Source of the DNA: Deltaproteobacteria bacterium
GTDB taxonomy: Bacteria; Desulfobacterota; JACPFL01
DNA length: 45,953 bases
Reading direction: 5' to 3'
Assembly (NCBI GenBank): GCA_016183025.1
Contig: JACPFL010000141.1
Span: 1 to 45,953, forward strand
Both the position numbers and the translations under genes were made by a program. Below the pieces are notes generated by a model, which saw only the letters and a list, made by a program, of their open reading frames with translations, did no database searches and was not told the origin of the DNA. This document shows positions 1 to 8,440 of this stretch, piece after piece (within the stretch, counting starts at the first letter, position 1; the number at the start of each line of letters is the position of its first letter).

Positions 1-157
1 TCGCGGCCAGGTTCGTCTTGGCCTCCGACTGCTTGGACTTCGCCTGGAACCGCAGGAAGTTCGGGATCGCGATGGCCGCCAGGATCCCGATGATGGCCAC
101 GACGATCATCAGCTCGATGAGCGTGAAGCCCTGCCGGTTGTGAAACCGTCTCAGCAT
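1..157 (-). CDS. pilA: Type IV pilin (prepilin), 5' part only
   Basis: The gene runs off the left edge, so only about 52 N-terminal residues are seen. They form a short basic leader ([10 protein letters not shown]) followed by [20 protein letters not shown], the type III signal peptide and hydrophobic helix of type IVa pilins. Cleavage by prepilin peptidase is expected after the Gly, leaving N-methylated Phe1, with the conserved Glu5 (FTLIE) present. The ATG at 157 is preceded by AAGGGGGA at good spacing. Whether it is the major pilin or a minor pilin/pseudopilin cannot be decided from this fragment; the start resembles major PilA. A sigma-54-like promoter lies about 200 bp upstream, which would fit PilSR-type control. 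Confidence 0.9.
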   Translation of the reverse strand, partial: MLRRFHNRQGFTLIELMIVVAIIGILAAIAIPNFLRFQAKSKQSEAKTNLAA

Positions 158-643
158 AGGGTCCCCCTTGTTAAGTGGGCGTGACAGCGTGCGTTGTGCG
201 CGTCTCAGATGGGGCACGGACAGTCGGCCCTCAGCGCCTGCCGCTCACCTCCCTCCCGGCCTTGTCCGGATCCCCATAGAGAATCAACAAGCCCCTCTGC
301 CCTCTCTTCTCTCCAAAAGCTCCGAACGGATTCGAACGGAGCCGGCAGCCTATCTCGAGCAGGGTAGCAAGGGTTATGCCCTGGGGGGCCGGGAGGCCCT
401 GGGATGGTCCAGGCCATCACTCTGAAATGGTTATAATTGCAAAGGGTTAGTGATCGAATCCCGGGGAGGGTTGGCCGGCTTGATCAGGAATGGGACAGCG
501 GAACTGTGCAGGCGCAGGACAATTTACGAACACCCTACGAGTGAGATGGCGACTTCCCCGCAGGCTCTTCCCCCGTCTCCAGGAACGTGTGATACCTTTG
601 AGGCCCTGACGCAAAGCAGGTCGAACGGGCCTGGAGGCGAGAG
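158..643. other. Intergenic region between the pilin gene and udg
   Basis: About 480 bp with no gene I can support. It holds the putative sigma-54 promoter of the pilin gene and a comparatively AT-rich patch near 426-445. Short open frames here on both strands have no recognisable motif and lack convincing ribosome-binding sites. Confidence 0.5.
366..381 (-). promoter_or_regulatory. Putative sigma-54 (-24/-12) promoter for the pilin gene
   Basis: Read on the minus strand, the site is GGGCATAACCCTTGCT. The GG (380-379) and GC (368-367) dinucleotides are 12 bp apart, as required for RpoN. GGCA and TTGCT match the consensus TGGCACG-N4-TTGCW. Transcription would start near 355 and give a leader of roughly 200 nt. 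pilA genes are commonly RpoN-dependent. The match was found by eye. Confidence 0.45.
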
Positions 644-1435
644 ATGGGAGAATCAGGCCCCCGGAGGCCCAGCGGGAGACGGCGCCCGGTGAGGCCAGCA
701 GACGGACAGCCTGGCGGGATCGCAGGGCGCAGCCGCGGAGCAGCCCGGGATCTGAACAGGCTCAAACGCCGTGTCATCGCCTGCGCGCGCTGCCCGCGCC
801 TGGTGGGGTATCGCGAGCGGATCGCCCGCGAGAAGGTCCGGCGGTACCGGGAGTGGGACTACTGGGGGCGCCCTGTCCCGAGCTTCGGCGACCCGGCAGC
901 GCGCCTGCTCGTCGTCGGGCTGGCTCCGGCCGCCCACGGCGGCAATCGGACGGGGCGCATCTTCACGGGGGACGAGAGCGGCAACTGGCTGTACCGGGCC
1001 CTCTATGCTGCCGGCTTTGCCAACCAGCCCTGCTCCCGCCATCGCGACGACGGGCTCCGGCTGACCGACTGCTACATCACCGCCGCCATCCACTGCGCGC
1101 CCCCGGCCAACAAGCCGAGCCGGGCGGAGCTCCTGGCCTGCCGGCCGTACCTGATCGAGGAGCTCACCCTGCTCCCTCGCGTGCGAGTCATCCTGGCCCT
1201 GGGCGGCATCGCCTTCAGGGTGGTTCTGCAGGCCCTCTCGCAGGTCGGCATGCCGACGCCGCGTCCTGCCCCTCGCTTTGGCCATGGCGCCGAGTACGTG
1301 CTGCCGGGCGGCCGGGTCCTCCTGGCCTCATACCACCCGAGCCAGCAGAACACGCACACGGGCCGCCTCACGCGCCGGATGCTGCACGGGGTCTTTCGGC
1401 GGGCGGCGAAGCTCCTCAGGGAGGCATCTGGCTAG
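644..1435 (+). CDS. udgB: Family 5 uracil-DNA glycosylase (UdgB type)
   Basis: A 263-residue base-excision repair enzyme that removes uracil and other deaminated bases from DNA. Motif A is GLAPAAHGGNRTGR (residues 92-105) and the motif B loop is HPSQQNTHTGRL (221-232); both are the family 5 forms, without the Asp/Asn that activates water in family 1. Cys47, Cys50, Cys141 and Cys156 are spaced to bind the [4Fe-4S] cluster of this family. The ATG at 644 has GGAGG six bases upstream. The first ~35 residues are basic and low in complexity, so a later start is possible. The stop overlaps by four bases the end of the convergent ABC permease gene. Confidence 0.88.
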   Translation: MGESGPRRPSGRRRPVRPADGQPGGIAGRSRGAARDLNRLKRRVIACARCPRLVGYRERIAREKVRRYREWDYWGRPVPSFGDPAARLLVVGLAPAAHGGNRTGRIFTGDESGNWLYRALYAAGFANQPCSRHRDDGLRLTDCYITAAIHCAPPANKPSRAELLACRPYLIEELTLLPRVRVILALGGIAFRVVLQALSQVGMPTPRPAPRFGHGAEYVLPGGRVLLASYHPSQQNTHTGRLTRRMLHGVFRRAAKLLREASG

Positions 1436-2241
1436 CCCTTCCAGGCCAGGTAGCGGCGCTCCAGGTAGGCGAGGGCCTGGTACATCACGGCCGCGGCGGC
1501 GCTCAGCACCAGGATGCTCATCATGACCAGGTGCAGGTTGAACACCTGCCCGCCATACACGATCAGGTAGCCCAGCCCCTGCGTGGACGTCAGGAACTCC
1601 CCGACGATCACCCCGACCCAGGACAGCCCGATCGCGGTCTTCAGCGCCGCGATGATGGTCGGCATGCTCGCCGGGAAGACCACCTTGGTGAACACCTGGA
1701 GCCGCGTGGCCCCGAAGGAGCGCAGCAGCAGGATCTTCTCCGGGTTCACCTCCCGGAACGCGGTCCAGACCATCATGAGCATGATGATGACCGAGATGGC
1801 CAGCGTCATCCCGATGATGGCCGTGATGCCGGCCCCCAGCCAGACGATGAACAGTGGGCCCAGGGCGATCTTCGGGACCGCGTTGAGCACCACGATGTAG
1901 GGGTCCAGGACGCGCGAGAGATAGTCGGACCACCACAGGACGATCGCCATGCCGATCCCGGCCAGGACCCCCAGGCCGAAGCCGGCCAGCGCCTCGAGCA
2001 ATGTGGCGAGCGTGTGCTGGTAGAGGCTGCCGTCCCGGTGGAGCTTGGCCAGGGTGGTGAGGATCCGGCTCGGGCTGCTCGCGATGAGGGGGTCGACCAG
2101 GCGATAGAAGACCGCCCCCTCCCAGGCCCCGAAGAACAGCACGAGGAGCGCGACCTGCACCCCGAGGATGCTCCGGCGCCGCCAGCGCACGCGCCGGATG
2201 AACTCCGCGTGTTCCGGGCTCACGGCGGCCATGGCGCTCAT
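1432..2241 (-). CDS. ABC transporter permease, SsuC/TauC/NitT type
   Basis: Inner-membrane subunit of an importer, 269 residues, with about six hydrophobic helices. The binding-protein-dependent transport signature is clear: an EAA-like loop around residues 163-192 (FREVNPEKILLLRSFGAT, then VVFPASMP) docks on the ATPase. I chose the ATG at 2241, preceded by GGAGG nine bases away, over the TTG one codon earlier. It is the last gene of a minus-strand operon: binding protein, ATPase, permease. Family members import sulfonates, taurine, nitrate, cyanate or thiamine precursors; the substrate cannot be read from the permease. Confidence 0.88.
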   Translation of the reverse strand: MSAMAAVSPEHAEFIRRVRWRRRSILGVQVALLVLFFGAWEGAVFYRLVDPLIASSPSRILTTLAKLHRDGSLYQHTLATLLEALAGFGLGVLAGIGMAIVLWWSDYLSRVLDPYIVVLNAVPKIALGPLFIVWLGAGITAIIGMTLAISVIIMLMMVWTAFREVNPEKILLLRSFGATRLQVFTKVVFPASMPTIIAALKTAIGLSWVGVIVGEFLTSTQGLGYLIVYGGQVFNLHLVMMSILVLSAAAAVMYQALAYLERRYLAWKG

Positions 2242-2272
2242 CAATCTTCCCCTCCAGGCGACCCGCTCGGGG

Positions 2273-3046
2273 TCAGGCGGTGATCTCGATCTCGCCCCAG
2301 ATCCGGTCGAAGTACTCGTTGAACTCCGGCGCCTTCCGCGCCAGGAACGGCGTACGCTTCTCGCAGGTCAGCCGGATCGCGAGGTCCACCTTCACCCGTC
2401 CCGGCGGCCGGCTCAGCACCACCACCCGGTCGCAGAACGAGATCGCCTCGGAGATGTCGTGGGTCACCAGCACCACGGTCTTCCCCGCCTGCCTGAGGAT
2501 GCTGTGGACGTCGTCCTGCAGGCTCAGGCGGGTCTGGTAGTCCAGGGCCGAGAACGGCTCGTCGAGCAGCATGATCTCCGGATCCACCGCCAGCGTCCGG
2601 ATCAAAGCCACCCGCTGCCGCATCCCGCCGGAGAGCTGCCGGGGGTAGTGCTGGCGAAATGCTCCGAGCCCGTACTGCTCGAGGAGGCTCACGGCGAACC
2701 GGTGAGTCTCCTCGCCGTGCTTCCCCTGCACCTCGAGACCGATCGTGACGTTCTGCTCGCAGGTGCGCCACTCGAAGAGGTGGTCCTGCTGGAACATGTA
2801 GCCGACCCGCCGGGAGACGCCCCGGACCTCGGTCCCGCCCACCAGGACCCGGCCCGACGTGGGCTGGATCAGCCCGGCCGTAATGGAGAGGAGCGTGCTC
2901 TTGCCGCACCCGCTGGGGCCGACCACTGCGAGGAACTCACCGGGCGAGACCACCAGGGAGACCTCGTGAAGCGCCCGGGTCTCCCCGGGCAGGGTGAAGA
3001 ACTTCTTGGAGACCCGTTCGTAGACGATGCTGGCTGGCTCAGCCAC
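2273..3046 (-). CDS. ABC transporter ATP-binding protein, SsuB/TauB/NitT type
   Basis: Cytoplasmic ATPase of the importer, 257 residues from the GTG at 3046, which follows GGGGGGA by six bases. An in-frame GTG at 3121 would add 25 residues of atypical sequence and sits just after the binding-protein gene. Walker A is GPSGCGKST (43-51), the signature LSGGMRQR (138-145), Walker B MLLDEP, and a switch His lies in THDISEA. The signature LSGGM and the short C-terminal tail after the nucleotide-binding domain match the nitrate/sulfonate/taurine group. It lies 31 bp upstream of the permease gene. Confidence 0.9.
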   Translation of the reverse strand: MAEPASIVYERVSKKFFTLPGETRALHEVSLVVSPGEFLAVVGPSGCGKSTLLSITAGLIQPTSGRVLVGGTEVRGVSRRVGYMFQQDHLFEWRTCEQNVTIGLEVQGKHGEETHRFAVSLLEQYGLGAFRQHYPRQLSGGMRQRVALIRTLAVDPEIMLLDEPFSALDYQTRLSLQDDVHSILRQAGKTVVLVTHDISEAISFCDRVVVLSRPPGRVKVDLAIRLTCEKRTPFLARKAPEFNEYFDRIWGEIEITA

Positions 3047-3125
3047 CGCGTCCCCCCTGTGCGCGTCCCCGCAGCGACCCGCTGCGAGGAGGATGGTCCG
3101 TGACTGGGGATCGGCAGTCACCAGG

Positions 3126-4124
3126 TCAGGGACGGATGGTCTCCACGGCCCGTTGCGCGAAGCGGGTGGTCACGATCTCGGCGTACGGCACCTTCTTGTC
3201 GAGCTCCTTGTTGTAGATCATGACCTCCTGGAAGAGGTCCAGCCCCTCGGGGCGAAGGATCGGATCCTTCTGCCAGGCGTCGATCTCCTTGAAGCGCTTC
3301 ACGGCCCGCAGCACCAGGTCGCGATCGGTATCGGGGAAGGAGGGAGCTATCGCCCGAGCGATCTCCTCAGCGGAGTTCCGCTGCGCCCAGAGCTGTGCCC
3401 GGTAGATAGCGTTGGTGAACTTCTGGACGATCGTCGGGTTCCGCTCGATGTACGAGGCCATCGCGTTGAAGGTGGTGTACGGGACGAAGCCCGTGGCCAA
3501 CCCGACCGAGGCCACCACGTATCCGGCGCCCTCGCGCTCCAGGACGGCGATGGCCGGATCGAAGTGGTGGACGAAATCTCCCTGCCCGGCCTTGAACACC
3601 CCCGGGATGGCCCGCAGGTCGGTGTAGGGGATGACCTTCGTGTCCCGCTTCGGGTCGACCCCGTGCTTGTGCAGGGCCCAGTTAAAGAACAGGAACGGCG
3701 TGCCCCCCACCCTCTGCCCGATGATGGTCTTTCCCTTCACGTCCGTCCACTTGAAGTTGGGCATCGGTTTGCGCGCCATGAGGAAGAGGCCGTCACGCTG
3801 GGTGAGCTGGGCGAAGTTGATGGCCCGACGCTCGGCCCCCTGCCGGACGAGGTAGATCGAGGGCTCCGGCCCCAGGAGCGCGATCTCGGCCGCCCCTGAC
3901 ACCAGCGCGGCCATGGACTTGTCCCCGCCCCAGGCGGTGCTGAGCTGGATGTCCAGCCCCTCGGCCCTGAACATCCCCTCGTTGAGCGCGACGTACTTGG
4001 GGGCGTAGAAGATCGCATGGACGACCTCGTTGTATTTCACGCGGGTGAGCTGTGCGTCCGCGGCCGGTGCGGCCAGCAGGACGAGCCCTGCCAGGAGCCC
4101 CAGGATTCGCCCGATCATGCCCAT
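3126..4124 (-). CDS. ABC transporter substrate-binding protein, NMT1/SsuA-like
   Basis: Exported periplasmic binding protein of about 332 residues. A signal peptide (hydrophobic core LGLLAGLVLLAAP, cleavage likely after ADA) precedes a two-lobed domain typical of the NMT1/THI5/SsuA group: YAPKYVALNEGMFRAEGLDI near the N terminus, then GDKSMAALVSGAAEIALLGPE. Three ATGs lie close together; the one at 4124 has GGAGG eight bases upstream, while the one at 4130 is too close to it. First gene of the operon. Possible substrates include a sulfonate, an aromatic acid or a pyrimidine precursor; the sequence does not decide. Confidence 0.87.
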   Translation of the reverse strand: MGMIGRILGLLAGLVLLAAPAADAQLTRVKYNEVVHAIFYAPKYVALNEGMFRAEGLDIQLSTAWGGDKSMAALVSGAAEIALLGPEPSIYLVRQGAERRAINFAQLTQRDGLFLMARKPMPNFKWTDVKGKTIIGQRVGGTPFLFFNWALHKHGVDPKRDTKVIPYTDLRAIPGVFKAGQGDFVHHFDPAIAVLEREGAGYVVASVGLATGFVPYTTFNAMASYIERNPTIVQKFTNAIYRAQLWAQRNSAEEIARAIAPSFPDTDRDLVLRAVKRFKEIDAWQKDPILRPEGLDLFQEVMIYNKELDKKVPYAEIVTTRFAQRAVETIRP

Positions 4125-4309
4125 GATCATGACCTCCCGCGGCCGGCCCCCGCGAGAGGGTCCGACCGCCTCCAGTGAGAGCCTTTGTCAAGCGGCGCGA
4201 CCTTAGCACGGCTCCGTCCAGGGGGTCAAGCTGCTCTGTGGAGTCGCCTCCTCGCGCGGGCCGCGGCTGCCTGGCGCCGGAGGCCACGACCTGTGTTGCC
4301 CCCTCTGAG

Positions 4310-4339
4310 TTGACCCGCGAGACGGAGCTGGCATACGCT
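4310..4339 (+). promoter_or_regulatory. Putative sigma-70 promoter of the SufT-like gene
   Basis: TTGACC (4310-4315), an 18-bp spacer and TACGCT (4334-4339) precede the small gene at 4378. The -35 match is good and the -10 weak. Confidence 0.35.
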
Positions 4340-4377
4340 GCAGGCGCCACGGAGGAGTGGGCCAGGAGGAGCTTTAC

Positions 4378-4590
4378 ATGAGCGAGAAAGCAGAGTTCGC
4401 CAGCTCCGATCACGTCACCTTCGTGAAGGACTACCAGGCCACGAGCATTCCCAGCGGGACCGCGATCACGGTCAAGGCAGGCACGGCCGGGGTCATCACC
4501 CAGGCCCTGGGCACGAACTACACCGTCCACATCGGCTCGGCGCTCATCCGGGTCCCGAAGCGGGACGGGGAAGTCCTGGCCCGGAGTTGA
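4378..4590 (+). CDS. Small protein resembling the N-terminal domain of SufT, without its DUF59 domain
   Basis: A 70-residue soluble protein with no signal peptide. Its pattern, HVTFVKDYQATSIPSGTAIT, then KAGTAGVITQALGTNYTVH and ALIRVPKRD, recalls the small beta-rich domain that precedes DUF59 (MIP18-like) in SufT iron-sulfur assembly proteins, where the sequence runs roughly RDC-A-IPsG..v.l..Gt.v.ITQaLGgsyTV. Here the usual RDC is KDY, so the Cys is missing, and the DUF59 part is absent. The ATG at 4378 follows AGGAGG by eight bases and is preferred to an in-frame ATG at 4357. It is a single gene between two minus-strand operons. A role in Fe-S assembly is only a suggestion. Confidence 0.65.
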   Translation: MSEKAEFASSDHVTFVKDYQATSIPSGTAITVKAGTAGVITQALGTNYTVHIGSALIRVPKRDGEVLARS

Positions 4591-4639
4591 GGGTGGGCGT
4601 CTCTGAAATTGGGAAGGCGAATGAGGAAGCGGCCCGGCC

Positions 4640-6481
4640 TCAGGGGCCGAACTGGAGAGCGTGCAGGCGGGCGTAGATGCCGCCGCGGGCCAGCAGCTCG
4701 TCGTGGGTCCCCTCCTCGCGCACCTCGCCCTTGTGCAGGACGATGATGCGGTCCACGTGGCGGATCGTGGACAGGCGGTGGGCGATGACGATGGCGGTCC
4801 GCCCCTCCAGCAGCCCCCGGATGGCGGCCTGCAGCTTGGCCTCGGTCTCGGGGTCGATGCTGGAGGTCGCCTCGTCCAGGACCAGGATGTCCGGGTCCGC
4901 CGCGATGGCCCGGGCCACGGCGATGAGCTGCCGCTGCCCGACGGACAGGATGGCCCCGCGCTCCTTCAGCTCCTCCTGGTAGCCGCGCGGCAGGCGGGCG
5001 ACGAACTCGTGGGCCTGGGCGAGACGCGCGGCCCTGAGGAGGAGCATCTCGCCGTCACCCGCTTCCTCTCCGTCCCCTGAGCCGCCCGTCGCCTCCCCAT
5101 CACCTGCGATCTCGAGCCCTCGGGCCGCGCCTCGGCCGTCCTCCCCAAGCAAGATGTTCTCCCGCACCGTCCCCGCGAAGATGAACGGGTCCTGGAGCAC
5201 CAGGCCGACCCGCCGCCGGAGCGCCGTGAGGCTGAACTCCCGGAGGTCCACGCCGTCGATGAGGATCTCGCCGCGTTCCGGCGGGTAGAAACGGGACAGG
5301 AGGTTCATGATCGAGGTCTTCCCGGCCCCGGTCGCCCCGACCAGGGCCACCCGCTCCCCCTCGCGCACCGTGAAGGAGATGTCGCGCAGGGCATAGTGGC
5401 CCGGCGTGTAGGCGAACCAGACGTGGCGGAACTCGATCCGGCCGCGCAGGCGGGCGGGCGCCGCGGGTCCCTCGTAGCGCTCCGCCGGGGTGTCGAGCAG
5501 CTCGAAGATGCGCTCCGAGGAGGCCATGGCCGACTGCATGATGTTGTACTTCTCGCTGAGGTCCTTGACCGGCTGGAAGAAGCGCTGCACGTACTCGATG
5601 AAGGCCACGAGCGCCCCGAAGCTGAGGGCGCCGGCGGCGATCCCGCCGCCCCCGTACCAGATGACCAGGGCGATGGCGAGGGCGCTGAGGAGCTCCACGG
5701 TGGGGTAGAAGACGGCGTAGTAGAGGATGGACTGCAGGGTGGCGTCCCGGTGCTCGGTGTTGATCCGGTCGAACTGCCGGTAGCGGGCCGGCTCCCGGGC
5801 GAAGAGCTGGATGACGCGCATCCCCGCGATGCTCTCCTGCAGGAAGGCGTTCAGGCGGGCGAGCTTCAGTCGCACCAGCCGGTAGGAGTGGCGGGCCTTG
5901 ACCTGGAAGGCCCGGGTGGCCACCGCGAGCAGCGGGAGGACCGCGAAGGTCACGAGGGTCAGGCGGAGGTCCAGCAGGAGCATGGCGGCCACGATTCCGG
6001 CGGCGCGGACGACGTCGCCGAAGATCGCCACGAGCCCCGAGGTGAACATCTCGTTCAGGTTCTCCACGTCCGAGGTGAGCCGGGTCATGAGGCGGCCCAC
6101 CGGGTTCCGGTCGAAGTAGGCCAGGGGGAGGCGCTGCATGTGCCGGAACATGGCCATCCGGAGGTCGCGCATGATCCGCTGCCCGGTCAGGTTCAGCAGG
6201 CAGCTCTGGGCGTAGCGGACCGCGAACTCCGCGAGGAGCAGCCCGACGTAGAGCCAGGCGAGGGTGCCCAGCCCGGCGGCGGTGCCGGGCACGATGAAGC
6301 GGTCGATGGCGACTTTGACCAGGTAGGGCTGCAGGATGTTGAGGCCGGAGCCCAGGAGCAGCAGGCCCCCGGCCACCGCTGACAGGCCGAGGTAGGGCCG
6401 GACGTAGCCCAGGAGCCGGCGCATGAGGCGGGCGTCGTAGGCCCTCCCGAGGATCTCGTCGTCGTGCGGCGCGCCGGCCAC
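4640..6481 (-). CDS. Heterodimeric ABC exporter, catalytic-site subunit (MdlB/TM288-like)
   Basis: A 613-residue half-transporter: about six transmembrane helices in residues 25-300, then an ATPase domain with Walker A GATGAGKT (382-389), signature LSVGQ (512-516, not LSGGQ), Walker B ILVLDE with the catalytic Glu (532-537) and H-loop IAHR. An acidic, glycine-rich stretch of roughly 30 residues (about 447-478) sits between the Q-loop region and the signature, where relatives are short. The start is a GTG three bases after the stop of the partner gene, so the two are translationally linked. The pair probably exports lipids or drugs; the substrate is unknown. Confidence 0.88.
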   Translation of the reverse strand: MAGAPHDDEILGRAYDARLMRRLLGYVRPYLGLSAVAGGLLLLGSGLNILQPYLVKVAIDRFIVPGTAAGLGTLAWLYVGLLLAEFAVRYAQSCLLNLTGQRIMRDLRMAMFRHMQRLPLAYFDRNPVGRLMTRLTSDVENLNEMFTSGLVAIFGDVVRAAGIVAAMLLLDLRLTLVTFAVLPLLAVATRAFQVKARHSYRLVRLKLARLNAFLQESIAGMRVIQLFAREPARYRQFDRINTEHRDATLQSILYYAVFYPTVELLSALAIALVIWYGGGGIAAGALSFGALVAFIEYVQRFFQPVKDLSEKYNIMQSAMASSERIFELLDTPAERYEGPAAPARLRGRIEFRHVWFAYTPGHYALRDISFTVREGERVALVGATGAGKTSIMNLLSRFYPPERGEILIDGVDLREFSLTALRRRVGLVLQDPFIFAGTVRENILLGEDGRGAARGLEIAGDGEATGGSGDGEEAGDGEMLLLRAARLAQAHEFVARLPRGYQEELKERGAILSVGQRQLIAVARAIAADPDILVLDEATSSIDPETEAKLQAAIRGLLEGRTAIVIAHRLSTIRHVDRIIVLHKGEVREEGTHDELLARGGIYARLHALQFGP

Positions 6482-6484
6482 GGG

Positions 6485-8263
6485 CTAGATCGCCTCCAGC
6501 TCCTCGGCCACCTGCTGACGGCGGGCCAGGCGCGCATAGAGCCCCCCGCGGGCCAGCAGGGCCTGGTGGGTCCCCTGTTCCACGATCCGGCCGTCCTCCA
6601 GGACCACGATGAGGTCGGCGTCACGCACGGCCGAGATCCGGTGGGAGACGACCAGGGCGGTGCGGCCGGCCATGAAGGTCTCCAGCCGCTGCAGGATGCG
6701 CGCCTCGGTCTCGGCGTCCACGCTGGACAGGGCGTCGTCGAGGATCAGGATGCGGGGATCGGTGGCCACGGCGCGGGCGATGGCCGCCCGCTGCTTCTGC
6801 CCGCCGGAGAGTGTCACCCCGCGCTCCCCCACGACGGTGTCAAGCCCCTGAGGGAGGAGCTCCAGGTCCTTGAACAGGTCGGCGACCCTGGCCGCGTGCA
6901 CGACCGGGTCGGCCTCGCCCGCGTGCGCGCCGTTGGCGCCGTCCCGGAGGCCGATGGCGATGTTCTCCCGCAGGGTGGCCGAGAAGAGGAAGGCCTCCTG
7001 TGGAACGTATCCGATGGCGTGCCGGAGCACCGGCAGGGGGAGCCGGCGGGTGTCGGTCCCGTCGAGCAGCACCTGGCCGGCCGTGGGATCGTACAGGCGC
7101 GCGATCAGGGCGAGGAGCGTGCTCTTCCCCGACCCCGTCGGCCCGACCACCGCCACGCGCTGCCCGGGGCGGATCGTCAGGGTGATCCCCCGCAGCACCC
7201 GCGGGTCGCCGTCCCCATCGCCGGGGGCCCGGTAGGCGAAGGAGACGTCCCGGAACTCGATCGCCCCCTGCAGCGTCCGGACGGGGGCCGGGTCAGGCGG
7301 GTCGGCGATGGCCGGCTCGGTCCGGAGGAGCTCGAAGACCCGCTGGGCCGAGACCCCGCTGCGCTGCACGAGGTTCGTGATCCAGCCGATCGCGATCGTC
7401 GGCCAGACGAGCATGGCCAGGTAGCCGTTGAACGCGACGTAGGTGCCCAGGGTCAGCCGTCCGGCGATGACCTCGAGCCCGCCCAGCCACAGGACGATCA
7501 CCGCCCCCAGCCCGCCGACCAGGCCGATCAGCGGGTGGAAGAAGCCCTCGGCCCGGGCCAGGGCGAGGTTCCGGGCCACGTAGGTCTCGTTGAGGGCCGC
7601 GAAGACCTCCGTCTCGCGCGCCTCCTGGGCGTACGCCTTCACCACGCGGATCCCCGAGATGTTCTCCTGGACTGCCGTGGTGAGGCGGTCGAGCTGCTCC
7701 TGCACGGCCTGGTACAGCCGGTGGACCACCACGTTGGACCGCTGGACCGCCAGGAAGAGGAGCGGGAGCGGGAGCAGGGCGAAGGCGGTGAGGCGGGCGT
7801 CGAGCAGCAGCATCAGGGTGATGGTGGAGGTGTAGATGACCACGGTGTTCAGCAGGTGCATGCACCCGAAGCCCAGCACCGAACGGATGGTGTGGAGGTC
7901 CTGGGTAGCCCGAGCCATCAGCTCGCCGGTCCGCATGCGGGTGTAGAAGGCGGCCGGCAGGCGCTCGAGGTGGGCGAACAGGGCGTTGCGCAGGTCGTAC
8001 TCGATGTCGCGCCCCATCCCCACCAGGCAGAGCCTCGCCGCGAAGCGGAAGCCCCCCTGGGCGGCGGTGGCGGCCACGAGGAGCAGGGCATACCGGAGGA
8101 GGCGGGGCGCCTGCACGCCCACCCGCATGTGGTCGATGGCCTCCTTGAGCAGCCACGGGATCGCCATGGCCAGGGCGTTGGTGACGAGCAGACAGAGGAT
8201 GCCGACCACGAGCCGCCGACGGTAACGGAGGACGAAGGGGAGAAGGTCTCTCAGGGCATGCAT
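6485..8263 (-). CDS. Heterodimeric ABC exporter, degenerate-site subunit (MdlA/TM287-like)
   Basis: A 592-residue half-transporter with N-terminal membrane helices (about 10-300) and an ATPase domain: Walker A GPTGSGKS (374-381), signature LSGGQ (485-489), and Walker B LILDD (506-510), where Asp510 replaces the catalytic Glu. With the LSVGQ partner this is the standard asymmetric arrangement of heterodimeric exporters, with one hydrolytic and one degenerate nucleotide site. I chose the ATG at 8263 (AGGAGAGG upstream); the 50-residue in-frame extension to 8413 is low in complexity and overlaps the tatA promoter. First gene of a two-gene minus-strand operon. Confidence 0.88.
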   Translation of the reverse strand: MHALRDLLPFVLRYRRRLVVGILCLLVTNALAMAIPWLLKEAIDHMRVGVQAPRLLRYALLLVAATAAQGGFRFAARLCLVGMGRDIEYDLRNALFAHLERLPAAFYTRMRTGELMARATQDLHTIRSVLGFGCMHLLNTVVIYTSTITLMLLLDARLTAFALLPLPLLFLAVQRSNVVVHRLYQAVQEQLDRLTTAVQENISGIRVVKAYAQEARETEVFAALNETYVARNLALARAEGFFHPLIGLVGGLGAVIVLWLGGLEVIAGRLTLGTYVAFNGYLAMLVWPTIAIGWITNLVQRSGVSAQRVFELLRTEPAIADPPDPAPVRTLQGAIEFRDVSFAYRAPGDGDGDPRVLRGITLTIRPGQRVAVVGPTGSGKSTLLALIARLYDPTAGQVLLDGTDTRRLPLPVLRHAIGYVPQEAFLFSATLRENIAIGLRDGANGAHAGEADPVVHAARVADLFKDLELLPQGLDTVVGERGVTLSGGQKQRAAIARAVATDPRILILDDALSSVDAETEARILQRLETFMAGRTALVVSHRISAVRDADLIVVLEDGRIVEQGTHQALLARGGLYARLARRQQVAEELEAI

Positions 8264-8276
8264 GACAGCCTCTCCT

Positions 8277-8305
8277 TGCTTAACAGACGCCCGGGGGGCT
8301 GTCAA
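8277..8305 (-). promoter_or_regulatory. Putative promoter of the ABC exporter operon
   Basis: On the minus strand TTGACA (8305-8300) is followed after 17 bp by TAAGCA (8282-8277), just upstream of the ribosome-binding site. The -35 is perfect and the -10 poor, and the leader would be very short. Confidence 0.35.
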
Positions 8306-8344
8306 ACACGCGCCCCCCGCGCCGCCGCGCGCGCCGGCTTCCCC

Positions 8345-8374
8345 TTGACACCCTTCCGGACGCAGGCATAGACT
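8345..8374 (+). promoter_or_regulatory. Putative promoter of tatA-tatC
   Basis: TTGACA (8345-8350), an 18-bp spacer and TAGACT (8369-8374) give a start near 8382 and a leader of about 60 nt to tatA. It is divergent from the exporter promoter. Confidence 0.45.
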
Positions 8375-8440
8375 CGGATGCAATTCGACTTGCGACCGAG
8401 GGAGCCTCCCCACACTTCCCTCCGCCGCCGTGAGGTTTTG

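Noticed and set aside
853-2283. Open frame of 476 codons on the plus strand across udgB and the permease gene
   Set aside because: It is out of frame with udgB and antisense to the permease; both of those have family motifs.
8264-8413. N-terminal extension of the ABC exporter gene to 8413
   Set aside because: The extra 50 residues are low in complexity, lack family similarity and would overlap the divergent tatA promoter; the ATG at 8263 has a good ribosome-binding site.
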